Of a DNA stretch of 64,000 nt, positions 26,130-35,454 are shown piece by piece. Made by a program: the position numbers and the translations under genes. The notes under the pieces were generated by a model, which worked only from the letters and a program-made list of their open reading frames with translations, made no database searches and was not told the origin of the DNA. This DNA is from Novosphingobium sp. Its GTDB lineage: Bacteria > Pseudomonadota > Alphaproteobacteria > Sphingomonadales > Sphingomonadaceae. Location of the stretch: NCBI RefSeq assembly GCF_030699305.1, contig NZ_JAUYNB010000010.1, positions 248,001-312,000 on the forward strand. The letters run 5' to 3'. Each line of letters opens with the position of its first letter. The stretch's first letter is position 1.

Positions 26130-26441
26130 CTAGAACCGCTCGCCGCGCACGACCTGCACGTCCTGGATCGCGATCACCAGCCCGCAGCGCTCGATGTCGG
26201 GGGCCAGCCGGTCCAGCAGGGCATCGACCCGGTCGGCATTGGTCAGCGCCACGAACATCCGTTTGGCCACGCTGGCATAGCCATCGTCATCGCGCCACGG
26301 CCCGCCGCGCCCCAATCCGGACTGCACCGGCAGGACCGAATGATGGAGAATGCCCGCCGCGGCGGCCTGCTCCACGACCCATTCGCACAATGGGGCGTCG
26401 ACCAGAATGTCGATGCGCTTGCGAGTGTAGGTTGCAATCAT
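26130..26441 (-). CDS. P-II-like regulator paired with the bicarbonate permease (SbtB/DUF3240 type)
   Basis: 103 residues with the P-II ferredoxin-like pattern: KRIDILVDAPLCEWVVEQAAAAG at the N-terminus, a T-loop-like glycine-rich stretch SGLGRGGPWRDDDGYASVAKRM (about 40-60), then VFVALTNADRVDALLDRL and a C-terminal VQVVRGERF. It follows the permease gene by nine bases. In cyanobacteria SbtB binds cAMP/AMP and controls SbtA. The same pairing supports a regulator of the neighbouring transporter. The canonical uridylylated tyrosine of GlnB is absent. Confidence 0.82.
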   Translation of the reverse strand: MIATYTRKRIDILVDAPLCEWVVEQAAAAGILHHSVLPVQSGLGRGGPWRDDDGYASVAKRMFVALTNADRVDALLDRLAPDIERCGLVIAIQDVQVVRGERF

Positions 26442-26450
26442 CGGTTGGTC

Positions 26451-27410
26451 CTATCCAAGCACGAGCGGGGCCAGCTGGGTTATCAGCGGGATACCGATCA
26501 GGATGTTGAAGGGAAAGCTGACAGCCAGCGACATCGACAGGTAGATGCCTGGATCGGCATCGGGCATCGCCAGTCGGACGGCAGCGGGCACCGCGATATA
26601 GGATGCGCTGGCCGCCAGCATGACCAGTGCCGCGCCGGTTCCGGCATCCAGCCCCAGCAGCATCGCCAGCGACAAACCTATGGCTCCGTTGACCAGCGGC
26701 AGGACGATGCCCAGCGCGGCGAGCCGCCAGGTCAGCGCGCGGCTTTCGCGCAGGCGGCGCATCGCGACCAGTCCCATGTCGAGCAGGAACAGGCACAGCA
26801 GACCGGTGAAGCCAGCGGTAAAGACCGGGGCAATCGGCTGGTAGCGGTCCGGCCCCAGCACAAGCCCGATGGTAAACGCGCCCAGCAGCAGCACGACCGA
26901 TCCGTTCAGGAACACCTCGCGCACCAGCTTGCTGCGCTGGCCGGGGGCAACCAGCCCGCTGCCGCGCGCCAGCAGCAGCCCGGTAACGATGGCAGGGGTT
27001 TCCATCAGCGCCATCACTGCGACCATGTAGCCTGCCGGGGCCATGCCGTTGCGGGTCAGCACATCGGCGGTCGTCACGAACGTGACGATCGAGACCGAGC
27101 CGTAGTGCGCGGCGACCGCTCCGGCGTTCAGCCGGTCGAGCCCGGCCAGCGCGCGCAGCAGCGCAAACGCGATCAAGGGCAGGCCAAAGCTGAGCGCGAT
27201 GCCGACAGCGGAGACTTGCAGCAGTTGCGGCGAGAAGCCAGCCTGGGCAACCTGGATGCCGCCCTTCAGGCCAATCGCGGCCATGAGGTAGAGCGAGAGG
27301 CTTTTCGCCAGCGGCTCCGGCACGGACAAGTCCGACCGCGCCGCCGCCGCCAGAACGCCGAGGATGAAAAACAGGATGACGGGGGAAAGCAGGGTCTCGA
27401 ATGCGGGCAT
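26451..27410 (-). CDS. Sodium-dependent bicarbonate transporter family permease (SbtA-like)
   Basis: 319 residues, about ten membrane segments. The N-terminus SPVILFFILGVLAAAARSDLSVPEP and the segment KSLSLYLMAAIGLKGGIQVA match the SbtA/DUF819-like family. A second internal repeat begins near residue 165 (LNGSVVLLLGAFTIGLVLGP), consistent with an inverted-repeat transporter. SbtA moves bicarbonate with sodium in cyanobacteria. In a heterotroph it may supply bicarbonate for carboxylases, but the substrate here is inferred from family and from the SbtB-like partner. A 19-bp palindrome lies 63 bases upstream. Confidence 0.87.
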   Translation of the reverse strand: MPAFETLLSPVILFFILGVLAAAARSDLSVPEPLAKSLSLYLMAAIGLKGGIQVAQAGFSPQLLQVSAVGIALSFGLPLIAFALLRALAGLDRLNAGAVAAHYGSVSIVTFVTTADVLTRNGMAPAGYMVAVMALMETPAIVTGLLLARGSGLVAPGQRSKLVREVFLNGSVVLLLGAFTIGLVLGPDRYQPIAPVFTAGFTGLLCLFLLDMGLVAMRRLRESRALTWRLAALGIVLPLVNGAIGLSLAMLLGLDAGTGAALVMLAASASYIAVPAAVRLAMPDADPGIYLSMSLAVSFPFNILIGIPLITQLAPLVLG

Positions 27411-27472
27411 CGTAAGCTCCGTGGTTCGAGATCGCCCCCTGACGGCAGATTGCCGGGTCGGTCAAGCGATTT

Positions 27473-27491
27473 GTTGCAATTGACTTGCAAC
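27473..27491. promoter_or_regulatory. Palindrome upstream of the sbtA-like gene
   Basis: Perfect 7-bp arms gttgcaa and ttgcaac are separated by five bases (ttgac). It lies between the recQ stop codon and the permease start, about 63 bases before the ATG, and is AT-richer than its surroundings. It is a candidate operator for an unidentified regulator. Confidence 0.5.
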
Positions 27492-27497
27492 AGCGAG

Positions 27498-29312
27498 TTA
27501 ATGCTGGCGGATCACCGCCAGGAACGCATCGCCGAACGCTTCCAGCTTGCGGGTGCCGACCCCGCCGATTTCACCTAGCGCGGCGAGCGTGGCGGGACGG
27601 GTTTCTGCCATTTCCCGCAAGGTCGCGTCATGGAAGATGACATAGGGCGGCACGCCCGCTTCCTGCGCCAGATCGCGGCGCAGCGCGCGCAGGGCATCGA
27701 ACAGCGGATCGCCAACCGGGTTCGCCGCGCCTGCCGTCCCCCGCCGTCCGGCGCTGCCGCCGCGCCGGTCCTTGCGGGCGCGTTCCTGTTTGGGGGCGAT
27801 GGCCAGCATGACCGGCACTTCGCCTTTCAGGATGACGCGGGCATCGTCGCCCAGCGCCAGCCCGCCATGTTCAGTCGGCAGCAGGCTGCCCCGTGCCTGC
27901 AAGGCCCGCACCAGCGCCTGCAGCAGCGGCGCCTCTTCCGCGCTGACGATCCCGAACACGCTCAGCTGGTCATGCCCGCGCTGCACCACGCGGTCGTCAT
28001 GCTGGCCCAGCAGCACTTTCTGGATATGGCCAAAGCCATAACTTTGCCCCGTGCGGTACACGGCAGACAGGACCTTGCGCGCAAGCTCGGTCACATCGCG
28101 GATGCCGGGGGCATCCAGGCAGTTGTCGCAATTGCCGCAGGTTTCGGACGGATACTCGCCAAAATGGCGCAGCAGCACCGCGCGGCGGCAGCTGCCGGTT
28201 TCGACCAGCGCGGCCAACGCATCCAGCCGGGTGCGTTCCCCGGCGCGGCGGGCCTCGTCCACTTCATCCAGCCGCTGGCGCGCGCGCGCGAAATCGTCCG
28301 CGCCCCACAGCATCACCGCGACCGAGTCGTCGCCATCGCGGCCCGCGCGGCCGGTTTCCTGGTAATAACCCTCGATCGATTTGGGGATGCCCGCATGGGC
28401 GACGAACCGCACGTCCGGCTTGTCGATTCCCATGCCGAACGCAACCGTGGCGACCATCACCATGTCTTCCGAGGCCACAAACGCCGCCTGGTTGGCCGCA
28501 CGCACTTCGGGCGGCAGCCCGGCGTGATAGGGCCGGACCGGGCGGCCGGTGGCGGCGGCCAGCTTTTCGGCCAGCTCCTCCACTTTCTTGCGGGTTGGGG
28601 CATAGACGATGCCGGGGCCGGACTGCTCTGCCATCAGCGTGGTCAGCTGGCGCACCGGGTTGTCACGGTGGCGGATCGCATAGCGGATGTTGGGCCGGTC
28701 GAACCCGGCGACGATCAACCCGTCGGCGGGAATGCCCAGCTGCGCCAGCACGTCGGCGCGGGTCTGGGCATCGGCGGTGGCGGTCAGCGCGAGGCGCGGA
28801 ACGTTCGGAAACGCGTCCATCAGGGGCCGCAGCGCGCGGTAGTCCGGGCGGAAATCGTGGCCCCATTCGGACACGCAGTGCGCCTCGTCGATCGCGAACA
28901 GGCAGATCGGGGCCCCATTTCTTTCGGCGGCGCTGAGCAGTTCCCGGAAATGGCCCTGACTGGCGCGTTCGGGCGCGATGTAGAGCAAGTCCAGCTCGCC
29001 CGCGCGAAACCGGTCGATGGTCGCCTCGCGGTCGGTATCGACGCTGGTCAGCGTGGCGGCGCGGATGCCGTTGGCCAGCGCCGAGCGCAGCTGATCATGC
29101 ATCAGCGCGATCAGCGGGGAAATGACGACGCAGGTGCCCGGCAGCATCACGGCGGGCAGCTGATAGGTCAGCGACTTGCCCGCGCCGGTCGGCATCACCG
29201 CCAGCGTCGATTGCCCGTCCAGCACGCGGCTGACCACCTGATCCTGCACCCCGCGAAAGGCGGAAAAGCCGAAAGTGGCGTGGAGCTGGTCAAGAACGAG
29301 GGGTTGCGTCAC
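27498..29312 (-). CDS. recQ: ATP-dependent DNA helicase RecQ
   Basis: 604 residues. Motifs: F-x-G-V-Q region [11 protein letters not shown], Walker [15 protein letters not shown] (about 40-53), DEAH box [21 protein letters not shown] (about 137-157), and helicase C with [19 protein letters not shown] and [10 protein letters not shown]. The zinc-binding cysteines are in [26 protein letters not shown] (about 370-395), then winged helix and an HRDC domain at the C-terminus. It unwinds DNA in recombination and fork repair. The start is GTG ([16 protein letters not shown]). There is a low-complexity basic insert near residue 505 ([16 protein letters not shown]). Confidence 0.96.
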   Translation of the reverse strand: MTQPLVLDQLHATFGFSAFRGVQDQVVSRVLDGQSTLAVMPTGAGKSLTYQLPAVMLPGTCVVISPLIALMHDQLRSALANGIRAATLTSVDTDREATIDRFRAGELDLLYIAPERASQGHFRELLSAAERNGAPICLFAIDEAHCVSEWGHDFRPDYRALRPLMDAFPNVPRLALTATADAQTRADVLAQLGIPADGLIVAGFDRPNIRYAIRHRDNPVRQLTTLMAEQSGPGIVYAPTRKKVEELAEKLAAATGRPVRPYHAGLPPEVRAANQAAFVASEDMVMVATVAFGMGIDKPDVRFVAHAGIPKSIEGYYQETGRAGRDGDDSVAVMLWGADDFARARQRLDEVDEARRAGERTRLDALAALVETGSCRRAVLLRHFGEYPSETCGNCDNCLDAPGIRDVTELARKVLSAVYRTGQSYGFGHIQKVLLGQHDDRVVQRGHDQLSVFGIVSAEEAPLLQALVRALQARGSLLPTEHGGLALGDDARVILKGEVPVMLAIAPKQERARKDRRGGSAGRRGTAGAANPVGDPLFDALRALRRDLAQEAGVPPYVIFHDATLREMAETRPATLAALGEIGGVGTRKLEAFGDAFLAVIRQH

Positions 29313-29350
29313 GTCGCTCGCCTAGCGCCCGGCGCGGCAAAGCGCAAAGG

Positions 29351-30532
29351 TCAGCGCCGCGTTCTCTCCACAACCGCTTCTTCGCGTGCCGTGAAGGCGC
29401 TGCGCCCGCGCGGTTCGTCGTCGGGCACTTGCGTGGTGAAGAAGGCGAGCCCCGTGCCAGTTTTCGGATCGACCCACAGGCCGGACCGCAAGCCATAAGC
29501 CTCGCCCGAATGGCCGATCCGCTGCACCCCATCGCCAAACAGGTCGTCGCGGCAGCCGGGGCCGGCGGCGCCGATCCGGTGCAGGCCCAGCCCATAGCCG
29601 CAGAAAAAGCCGGTGCTCTCGCCATATTCGCCGATCCCGCCCGTGCCGGTCGCGGCGCTCCACTGCGGCCCGGTCAGCGCGGCAAAGCTGGCGGGGGACA
29701 GGAACCCCCGGCCCTCGCGCGCCAGCATCTGGCCGATCCGGGCGAGGCCGCGCATCGCAATGCGCAGGCCGCCTTGCGGGCTGAACAGCGCGCCGTTCCA
29801 GCCGGGGACATAGCGGGCAAGGTCGCAGGGCTGGCCACCCTGCACCACCACCGGACAGGCGGGGCGCTGACCGTGCAGGTCATCGCGCGCCACTTCGCCA
29901 CTGGCGCGATAGAGCACGGCGGCGCGGCTGACGGCTTGTGCGGAGCAGCCATCCCCCCAGTTGAAGCACGCGTCCAGCCGCAGCGGGCGCAGCACCAGCC
30001 GGTGCATCAGCCGGTCGAACCGCTCGCCGCTCACGCGTTCCATCACGCTGGCGGCTACGGGAAAGTTGATGTTGGCATAAGCGAACCAGCCGCTGCCCGG
30101 CGGGTGCGCGGCGTCCCACATGCGCGGATCGGCCAGCCGTTCGCGCAGGGTGACGCCCAGCGGGATGATGTACAGCTCGCCCCCGTCAGACAGGCTGGCC
30201 TGATGCGACAGCAAGTGCCGCAGCGTGATCGGCGCGTCCGGAAAATGCGGATTGCGCAAACGCCAGCCGAGGTAGTCCGACACATCGCGGTCCAGGTCGA
30301 GCCGCCCGGCATCGACCATCCTCAGCACGCCGAGCGCGGTTACCAGCTTCGACACGCTGGCGATCCGCACCGGATCATCGGCGGTAACGGCGCGGGCCGG
30401 GTCCTTGTCGGCAAGGCCTTCCGCCAGCACGGTTTGTATCGAGGTGCGGTCGAACGCGACCGCGACCGTGGCGGGCGGCGTCGCTGCGACCGGCGCGGCG
30501 ATCAGGGCGAGCAGGATGGCAAGGGAGCGCAT
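29351..30532 (-). CDS. Secreted serine hydrolase of the beta-lactamase/class C family
   Basis: 393 residues with a signal peptide (MRSLAILLALIAAPVAAT). The catalytic Ser-Val-Ser-Lys is in RIASVSKLVTALG (about 57-70), the Tyr-x-Asn in FAYANINFPVA (about 145) and the C-terminal HSGEAYG (HxG) near 345, the three active-site elements of class C beta-lactamases, DD-peptidases and esterases. Cysteines (DACFNWGDGC, RPACPVVVQGGQPC and GFFCGYG) suggest disulfides in the periplasm. The true substrate cannot be told from sequence; resistance is not implied. ATG 30532 starts the signal peptide. Confidence 0.9.
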   Translation of the reverse strand: MRSLAILLALIAAPVAATPPATVAVAFDRTSIQTVLAEGLADKDPARAVTADDPVRIASVSKLVTALGVLRMVDAGRLDLDRDVSDYLGWRLRNPHFPDAPITLRHLLSHQASLSDGGELYIIPLGVTLRERLADPRMWDAAHPPGSGWFAYANINFPVAASVMERVSGERFDRLMHRLVLRPLRLDACFNWGDGCSAQAVSRAAVLYRASGEVARDDLHGQRPACPVVVQGGQPCDLARYVPGWNGALFSPQGGLRIAMRGLARIGQMLAREGRGFLSPASFAALTGPQWSAATGTGGIGEYGESTGFFCGYGLGLHRIGAAGPGCRDDLFGDGVQRIGHSGEAYGLRSGLWVDPKTGTGLAFFTTQVPDDEPRGRSAFTAREEAVVERTRR

Positions 30533-30800
30533 CCCCGCACCATATCCAACCCGTTCCGTTCGTGTCGAGCGAAGTCGAGACACGGCGCGCGCCGCCCCGC
30601 TGCCGCCACCGCAAACGCCCCGCCGCCGCCGTCGCCCCTTAACCGTCATGCTGAACTTGTTTCAGCATCCAGTCCTCCGCCGCAACTGCGGTGGCAGGAC
30701 CAGCGCAAACGGCGCGGCAGGGCTTTGCCCGCCACAAACTGCGCCAGCGGCACGTTGGATGCTGAAACAAGTTCAGCATGACGATTGCGGGGAAAGACAA
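30533..30800. repeat. Intergenic repeat block with a long inverted repeat
   Basis: The 268-bp gap between the serine hydrolase start and the metH stop contains no gene. A perfect 27-bp inverted repeat occupies 30644-30670 (cgtcatgctgaacttgtttc...) and 30757-30783, spaced by 86 bases. The same core, ctgaacttgtttcag, recurs at 47103-47192. Another dispersed unit, ttccgttcgtgtcgagcg, lies at 30554-30571 and again at 33464-33481. Confidence 0.85.
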
Positions 30801-33455
30801 TCAGTCCAGATTGGGCCGCAGCCAGCGTTCCACTTCGTTCAGCGGCAGGCCCCGGCGCGGGGCATAGTCTTCCACCTGATCGCGGCCGATCCGGGCCACG
30901 CCGAAATACTGGCTTTCGGGATGCGCGAAATAGAACCCCGATACCGCTGCCGTCGGCAGCATCGCCTGGCTTTCGGTCAGCACGATTCCGGCGTTCTCGG
31001 TGGCGTTCAGCAACTCGAACAGGATCGGCTTCAGGCTGTGGTCCGGGCAGGCCGGATAGCCGGGCGCCGGGCGGATGCCGTGATACTGTTCGCGGATCAG
31101 CGCTTCGTTGGTCAGCTGCTCGCCGGGGGCATAGGCCCACAGCGTGGTGCGGACATGGCTGTGCAGGCGTTCGGCAAAGGCTTCGGCAAAGCGATCGGCC
31201 AGCGCTTTCAGCAGGATGTCGTTGTAATCGTCATGCTCGGCGCGGAAGCGCTCCAGATGCGGTTCGATCCCATGGATGCCCACTGCGAACCCGCCAATCC
31301 AGTCACCATCGGGGTCGATGAAGTCGGCCAGACAGAAGTTGGCGCGGGTCTTGCTCTTGCGGATTTGCTGACGCAGGAACGGCAGGCGGACGTGGCGTTC
31401 CTCCTCGGCCAGATACAGGTCCACATCGTCGCCCCCGTTTTCCATGTCGCGGGCGCAAGGCCAGAAGCCGACCACGCCGCGCGCGGTCAGCCATTTTTCA
31501 CTGACGATCCGGTCCAGCATCGCCTGCGCATCCTTGTAGAGCGACTGCGCGCTTTCGCCGACCACGTGGTCCGACAGGATCGCGGGATAAGTGCCGGCCA
31601 GTTCCCACGCGCGGAAGAACGGGGTCCAGTCAAAGCACTCGACCAGATCGGCCAGATCCCATTCGGGGAAGACGTGGATGCCGGGTTGTTCGGGCGGGGG
31701 GGCCTTTTCCGACAGGTCCGGCTTGAAGCTGTTGGCGCGCGCGTCTGTCAGGCTGAGCAGGACCGACGGGTCCTTGCCCGAACGGACATCGCGGATGTGC
31801 TGGTATTCCTTCGCGGTCGCGATCACGAACGGATCGCGCTGGGTATCGGAGAGCAGCTGGCTGGCCACGCCGACCGCGCGGCTGGCGTCGAGCACGTGGA
31901 TCACGGGGCCGTCATAGGCCGGTTCGATCCGCAGCGCGGTGTGGACCTTGCTGGTGGTCGCCCCACCGATCAGCAGCGGGATCGAGAACTCGGCGCGCTG
32001 CATTTCCTCGGCCACGGTGACCATTTCATCCAGGCTGGGGGTGATCAGACCCGACAGCCCGATGATGTCGGCGTCTTCCTTTTTCGCGGTTTCCAGAATG
32101 GTCGACCACGGCACCATCACGCCCAGATCGATCACTTCATAGCCGTTGCATTGCAGCACGACGCCGACGATGTTCTTGCCGATATCGTGGACGTCGCCCT
32201 TTACGGTCGCCATCACGATCTTGCCTTTGGGCCGTGCGCCCGCTTCCTTGGCCGCTTCGATATAGGGGATCAGGTGGGCAACCGCCTTTTTCATCACGCG
32301 AGCGGATTTGACGACTTGGGGCAGGAACATCTTGCCCGCGCCGAACAGGTCGCCAACCGTGTTCATCCCCGCCATCAGCGGGCCTTCGATCACTTCGATC
32401 GGGCGCGCGTGGATCAGCCGGGCTTCTTCGGTATCCGCGACGATATGGGCGTCGATGCCCTTGACCAGTGCATGTTCCAGCCGCCGCACGACGTCCCAGC
32501 CGCGCCATTCCTCAGCGGCCTTTTCGGCGACCTTGTCCTGGCCCTTGTAGCTTTCGGCCAGATCGATCAGGCGTTCGGTGGAGGTTTGCTCACCCTCGAC
32601 CGAGGGGCGGCGGCACAGCACGACGTCCTCGCACGCCTCGCGCAGTACCGGGTCGATCTGGTCATAGATGTCCAGCTGCCCGGCGTTGACGATCGCCATG
32701 TCCATGCCAGCGGGGATGGCGTGATAGAGGAACACCGAATGCATCGCGCGGCGCACGATTTCGTTGCCGCGGAAGCTGAACGACAGGTTCGATAAGCCGC
32801 CCGAAATGTGCACATGCGGGCAGCGCGCCTTGATCTCGCGCATCGCCTCGATGAAATCGAGGGCGTAGCGATCATGCTCCTCGATCCCCGTCGCCACGGC
32901 GAAGACGTTGGGATCGAAAATCACGTCTTCGGGCGGAAAGCCGATGCCGAGCAGCAGGTTATAGGCGCGCTCGCAGATTTCGACCTTGCGGGCCTTTGTG
33001 TCGGCCTGGCCCTTTTCGTCAAAGGCCATGACGACCACGGCCGCGCCGTATTCCATGCACAGGCGGGCATGATGCAGAAAGGCGTCTTCGCCCTCTTTCA
33101 TCGAGATCGAATTGACGATCGGCTTGCCCGACACGCACTTCAGGCCCGCTTCAATCACTTCCCACTTCGAACTGTCGATCATCACCGGCACGCGGGCGAT
33201 GTCGGGTTCGGCGGCGATCAGCTTCAGGAACGTGGTCATGGCATGGACCGCGTCGAGCAGCCCTTCGTCCATGTTCACATCGATGATCTGCGCCCCGTTT
33301 TCGACCTGCTGGCGCGCGACTTCGACCGCCCTGGCGTAGTCCCCCGCCAGAATCAGCTTCTTGAACGCGGCAGAGCCGGTCACGTTGGTGCGTTCGCCGA
33401 CATTGACGAACGACGATCCGGTCGGGCGGGCGGGGGATTGGTTTGCTTCGGTCAC
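30801..33455 (-). CDS. metH: Methionine synthase, cobalamin-dependent, C-terminal component (pterin, B12 and activation domains)
   Basis: 884 residues. Domains in order: pterin-binding (about 18-280; [34 protein letters not shown]), cap helices, cobalamin-binding (about 370-500; [17 protein letters not shown] contains the DxHxxG motif that ligands cobalt), and the SAM-dependent activation domain (about 560-880). The N-terminal homocysteine-binding domain is missing and is encoded by the separate upstream gene. The GTG at 33455 ([20 protein letters not shown]) is the best start; there is no ATG before the domain, so the exact start is not certain. The gene transfers a methyl group from methyltetrahydrofolate to homocysteine through B12 with its partner. 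Confidence 0.94.
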   Translation of the reverse strand: MTEANQSPARPTGSSFVNVGERTNVTGSAAFKKLILAGDYARAVEVARQQVENGAQIIDVNMDEGLLDAVHAMTTFLKLIAAEPDIARVPVMIDSSKWEVIEAGLKCVSGKPIVNSISMKEGEDAFLHHARLCMEYGAAVVVMAFDEKGQADTKARKVEICERAYNLLLGIGFPPEDVIFDPNVFAVATGIEEHDRYALDFIEAMREIKARCPHVHISGGLSNLSFSFRGNEIVRRAMHSVFLYHAIPAGMDMAIVNAGQLDIYDQIDPVLREACEDVVLCRRPSVEGEQTSTERLIDLAESYKGQDKVAEKAAEEWRGWDVVRRLEHALVKGIDAHIVADTEEARLIHARPIEVIEGPLMAGMNTVGDLFGAGKMFLPQVVKSARVMKKAVAHLIPYIEAAKEAGARPKGKIVMATVKGDVHDIGKNIVGVVLQCNGYEVIDLGVMVPWSTILETAKKEDADIIGLSGLITPSLDEMVTVAEEMQRAEFSIPLLIGGATTSKVHTALRIEPAYDGPVIHVLDASRAVGVASQLLSDTQRDPFVIATAKEYQHIRDVRSGKDPSVLLSLTDARANSFKPDLSEKAPPPEQPGIHVFPEWDLADLVECFDWTPFFRAWELAGTYPAILSDHVVGESAQSLYKDAQAMLDRIVSEKWLTARGVVGFWPCARDMENGGDDVDLYLAEEERHVRLPFLRQQIRKSKTRANFCLADFIDPDGDWIGGFAVGIHGIEPHLERFRAEHDDYNDILLKALADRFAEAFAERLHSHVRTTLWAYAPGEQLTNEALIREQYHGIRPAPGYPACPDHSLKPILFELLNATENAGIVLTESQAMLPTAAVSGFYFAHPESQYFGVARIGRDQVEDYAPRRGLPLNEVERWLRPNLD

Positions 33456-33496
33456 TTCAAGACTTCCGTTCGTGTCGAGCGTAGAGGGGGAGTGGC

Positions 33497-34543
33497 TCAG
33501 GCAGCCATCACGAACGGTTCGAGCCCGGCCAGCCGGGTCACGCGTTCCGGCGTGGGCAGGGCGCGCGGGGGCAGGGTGGCCGACGCCTTGGCAATCGCCG
33601 CGATATGCGCGGGGGTAGAGCCGCAGCAGCCGCCCAGCACGTTGACCTGACCGGCCTCGGCCCACTCGCGCACCAGCGCGGCGGTGGTGTCGGGCATTTC
33701 GTCATACTCGCCCAGTTCGTTGGGCAGGCCCGCGTTGGGATAGACCATGATCAGCGTGTCGGCGAGCTGTGCCAGTGCGCGCACGTGCGGGCGCAGCTGG
33801 GTGGCGCCGAACGAGCAGTTCAGGCCCACGGTCACCGGCCTGGCATGGCGCACCGCGCACCAGAACGCCTCGACCGTGTGACCCGACAGGTTGCGGCCCG
33901 ACAGGTCGGTCAGCGTCATCGACAGCATCAGGGGCACTTCGCGGGCGAGGTCGCGCTCCAGCCGCTTGACCGCCATGATCGCGGCCTTGCAGTTCAGGGT
34001 GTCAAATACGGTTTCGACCAGAATGAAATCCGCCCCGCCTTCAACCAGCGCGGCGGCCTGTTCCTGATAGACGTCGACCAGGAAATCCCAGTCGATCTCG
34101 CGAAAGCCGGGATCGTTGACGTCGGGGGAGAGCGACAGGGTCTTGTTGGTCGGCCCGATCGCGCCGGCCACAAAGCGCGGGCGGCCATCCTGCGCGGCGA
34201 ATTCATCCGCGACGCGGCGGGCCATCCGGGCCGATTCCAGATTGATCTCACGCACCAGATGTTCGGCGGCGTAATCGGCCTGGCTGATCCGGTTGGCGGA
34301 AAACGTGTTGGTTTCCGCGATGTCCGCCCCGGCGGTGAAATAGGCGCGGTGGATCGATTCGGGCACTTCCGGCTTGGTCAGCGCCAGAATGTCGTTGTTG
34401 CCCTTCTGGTCCTTGGCCAGCCCCAGCGACCCGGCATAGTCCGCCTCGGTCAGCTTCCAGTTCTGGATTTCGGTGCCGAAGGCGCCGTCGGTGATCAGGA
34501 TGCGCTGGGCCGCCTGGGCCAGCAGGGATTCGCGCGGGGTCAT
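33497..34543 (-). CDS. Methionine synthase homocysteine-binding component
   Basis: 348 residues corresponding to the N-terminal barrel of Met[17 protein letters not shown] lies at about 16-31 and [15 protein letters not shown] at about 85. The three zinc-ligand cysteines are in GLNCSFGA (about 247) and [13 protein letters not shown] (about 312-324). It binds and activates homocysteine. The ATG overlaps the metF stop (ATGA), and the gene is followed after 41 bases by the second MetH component. The split is known in several alphaproteobacterial groups. Confidence 0.94.
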   Translation of the reverse strand: MTPRESLLAQAAQRILITDGAFGTEIQNWKLTEADYAGSLGLAKDQKGNNDILALTKPEVPESIHRAYFTAGADIAETNTFSANRISQADYAAEHLVREINLESARMARRVADEFAAQDGRPRFVAGAIGPTNKTLSLSPDVNDPGFREIDWDFLVDVYQEQAAALVEGGADFILVETVFDTLNCKAAIMAVKRLERDLAREVPLMLSMTLTDLSGRNLSGHTVEAFWCAVRHARPVTVGLNCSFGATQLRPHVRALAQLADTLIMVYPNAGLPNELGEYDEMPDTTAALVREWAEAGQVNVLGGCCGSTPAHIAAIAKASATLPPRALPTPERVTRLAGLEPFVMAA

Positions 34544-35454
34544 GCAGCATGGTCCTTGGGTCGCAGGCCGAGCAGGTGGCAGATCGCATACGTCTGGTCG
34601 GCGCGGTTGAGGGTGTAGAAGTGGAAGTCGCGCACCCCGCCCTGATAGAGGCGGCGGCACAAGTCGGCGGCGACTGCGGCGGCGATGTGCGCGCGCGGCC
34701 CCGGCAAGGCATCGAGTCCGCCGAACAGGTTCACCATCCAGCCCGGAATTTCGGTGTTCCCGCTCATCCGGCGGATCGCGGCGAAATTGGTGACCGGCAT
34801 GATCCCCGGCAGGATCGGCGCGGTGATCCCGGCGGCCAGGACCTTGTCGATGAACCGGAAATAGGCGTCGGTCGAATAGAAGAACTGGGTGATCGCCCGG
34901 TCTGCCCCGGCATCGAGCTTGCGCTTGAGGTTGTCGAGGTCGGCCTCGGCGCTCAGCGCTTCGGGATGCACTTCGGGATAGGCGGCAACCGAGATTTCGA
35001 AGGGATGGCGCGCTTTCAGCCCGGCCACCAGATCGGCGGCGCTGGCGTAGCCGTTCGGATGCGGCACGAACCGGCCGCCGGTTTCGGGCGGCGGATCGCC
35101 GCGCAGGGCCACAACGTGGCGCACGCCCGCTTCCCAGTAGCGGTCGGCGACTTCGGCGATCTCGTCCTTGCTGGCGGCGACGCAGGTCAGGTGCGCGGCG
35201 GCGGGCAGATCGGTTTCAGTCGCGATCCGGGCAACGGTGGCATGGGTGCGTTCGCGGGTGGAACCGCCCGCGCCATAGGTGACCGAGACAAAGCTGGGCG
35301 CAAGCGGCGCGAGTTCGACAACCGCGTCCCACAACTGCTGCTCCATCTTTTCCGTCTTCGGCGGAAAGAACTCGAACGAAACCCGGAAGTCGCCGGGGAT
35401 GGTGACGAACAGCGGACGGTCTTCAACCCCGCGCAGGGTGGTGGCGGGGCTCAT
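34540..35454 (-). CDS. metF: Methylenetetrahydrofolate reductase
   Basis: 304 residues, TIM-barrel flavoprotein. VSFEFFPPKTEKMEQQL (about 26-42) holds the catalytic Glu region; SVTYGAGGSTRERT follows (about 58), then HLTCVAASKDE and ALRGDPPPETGGRF (about 110-125) for FAD/folate binding, and GIMPVTNFAAI (about 215). It reduces methylene-THF to methyl-THF, the methyl donor for the MetH proteins downstream. Both ends overlap neighbours by ATGA, which signals translational coupling in the met operon. Confidence 0.96.
   Translation of the reverse strand: MSPATTLRGVEDRPLFVTIPGDFRVSFEFFPPKTEKMEQQLWDAVVELAPLAPSFVSVTYGAGGSTRERTHATVARIATETDLPAAAHLTCVAASKDEIAEVADRYWEAGVRHVVALRGDPPPETGGRFVPHPNGYASAADLVAGLKARHPFEISVAAYPEVHPEALSAEADLDNLKRKLDAGADRAITQFFYSTDAYFRFIDKVLAAGITAPILPGIMPVTNFAAIRRMSGNTEIPGWMVNLFGGLDALPGPRAHIAAAVAADLCRRLYQGGVRDFHFYTLNRADQTYAICHLLGLRPKDHAA

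Noticed and set aside
33456-33496. Possible frameshift joining the two metH genes
   Set aside because: The halves are in separate frames with a stop, a spacer and their own starts, and each contains complete domains; the split form is known in alphaproteobacteria.
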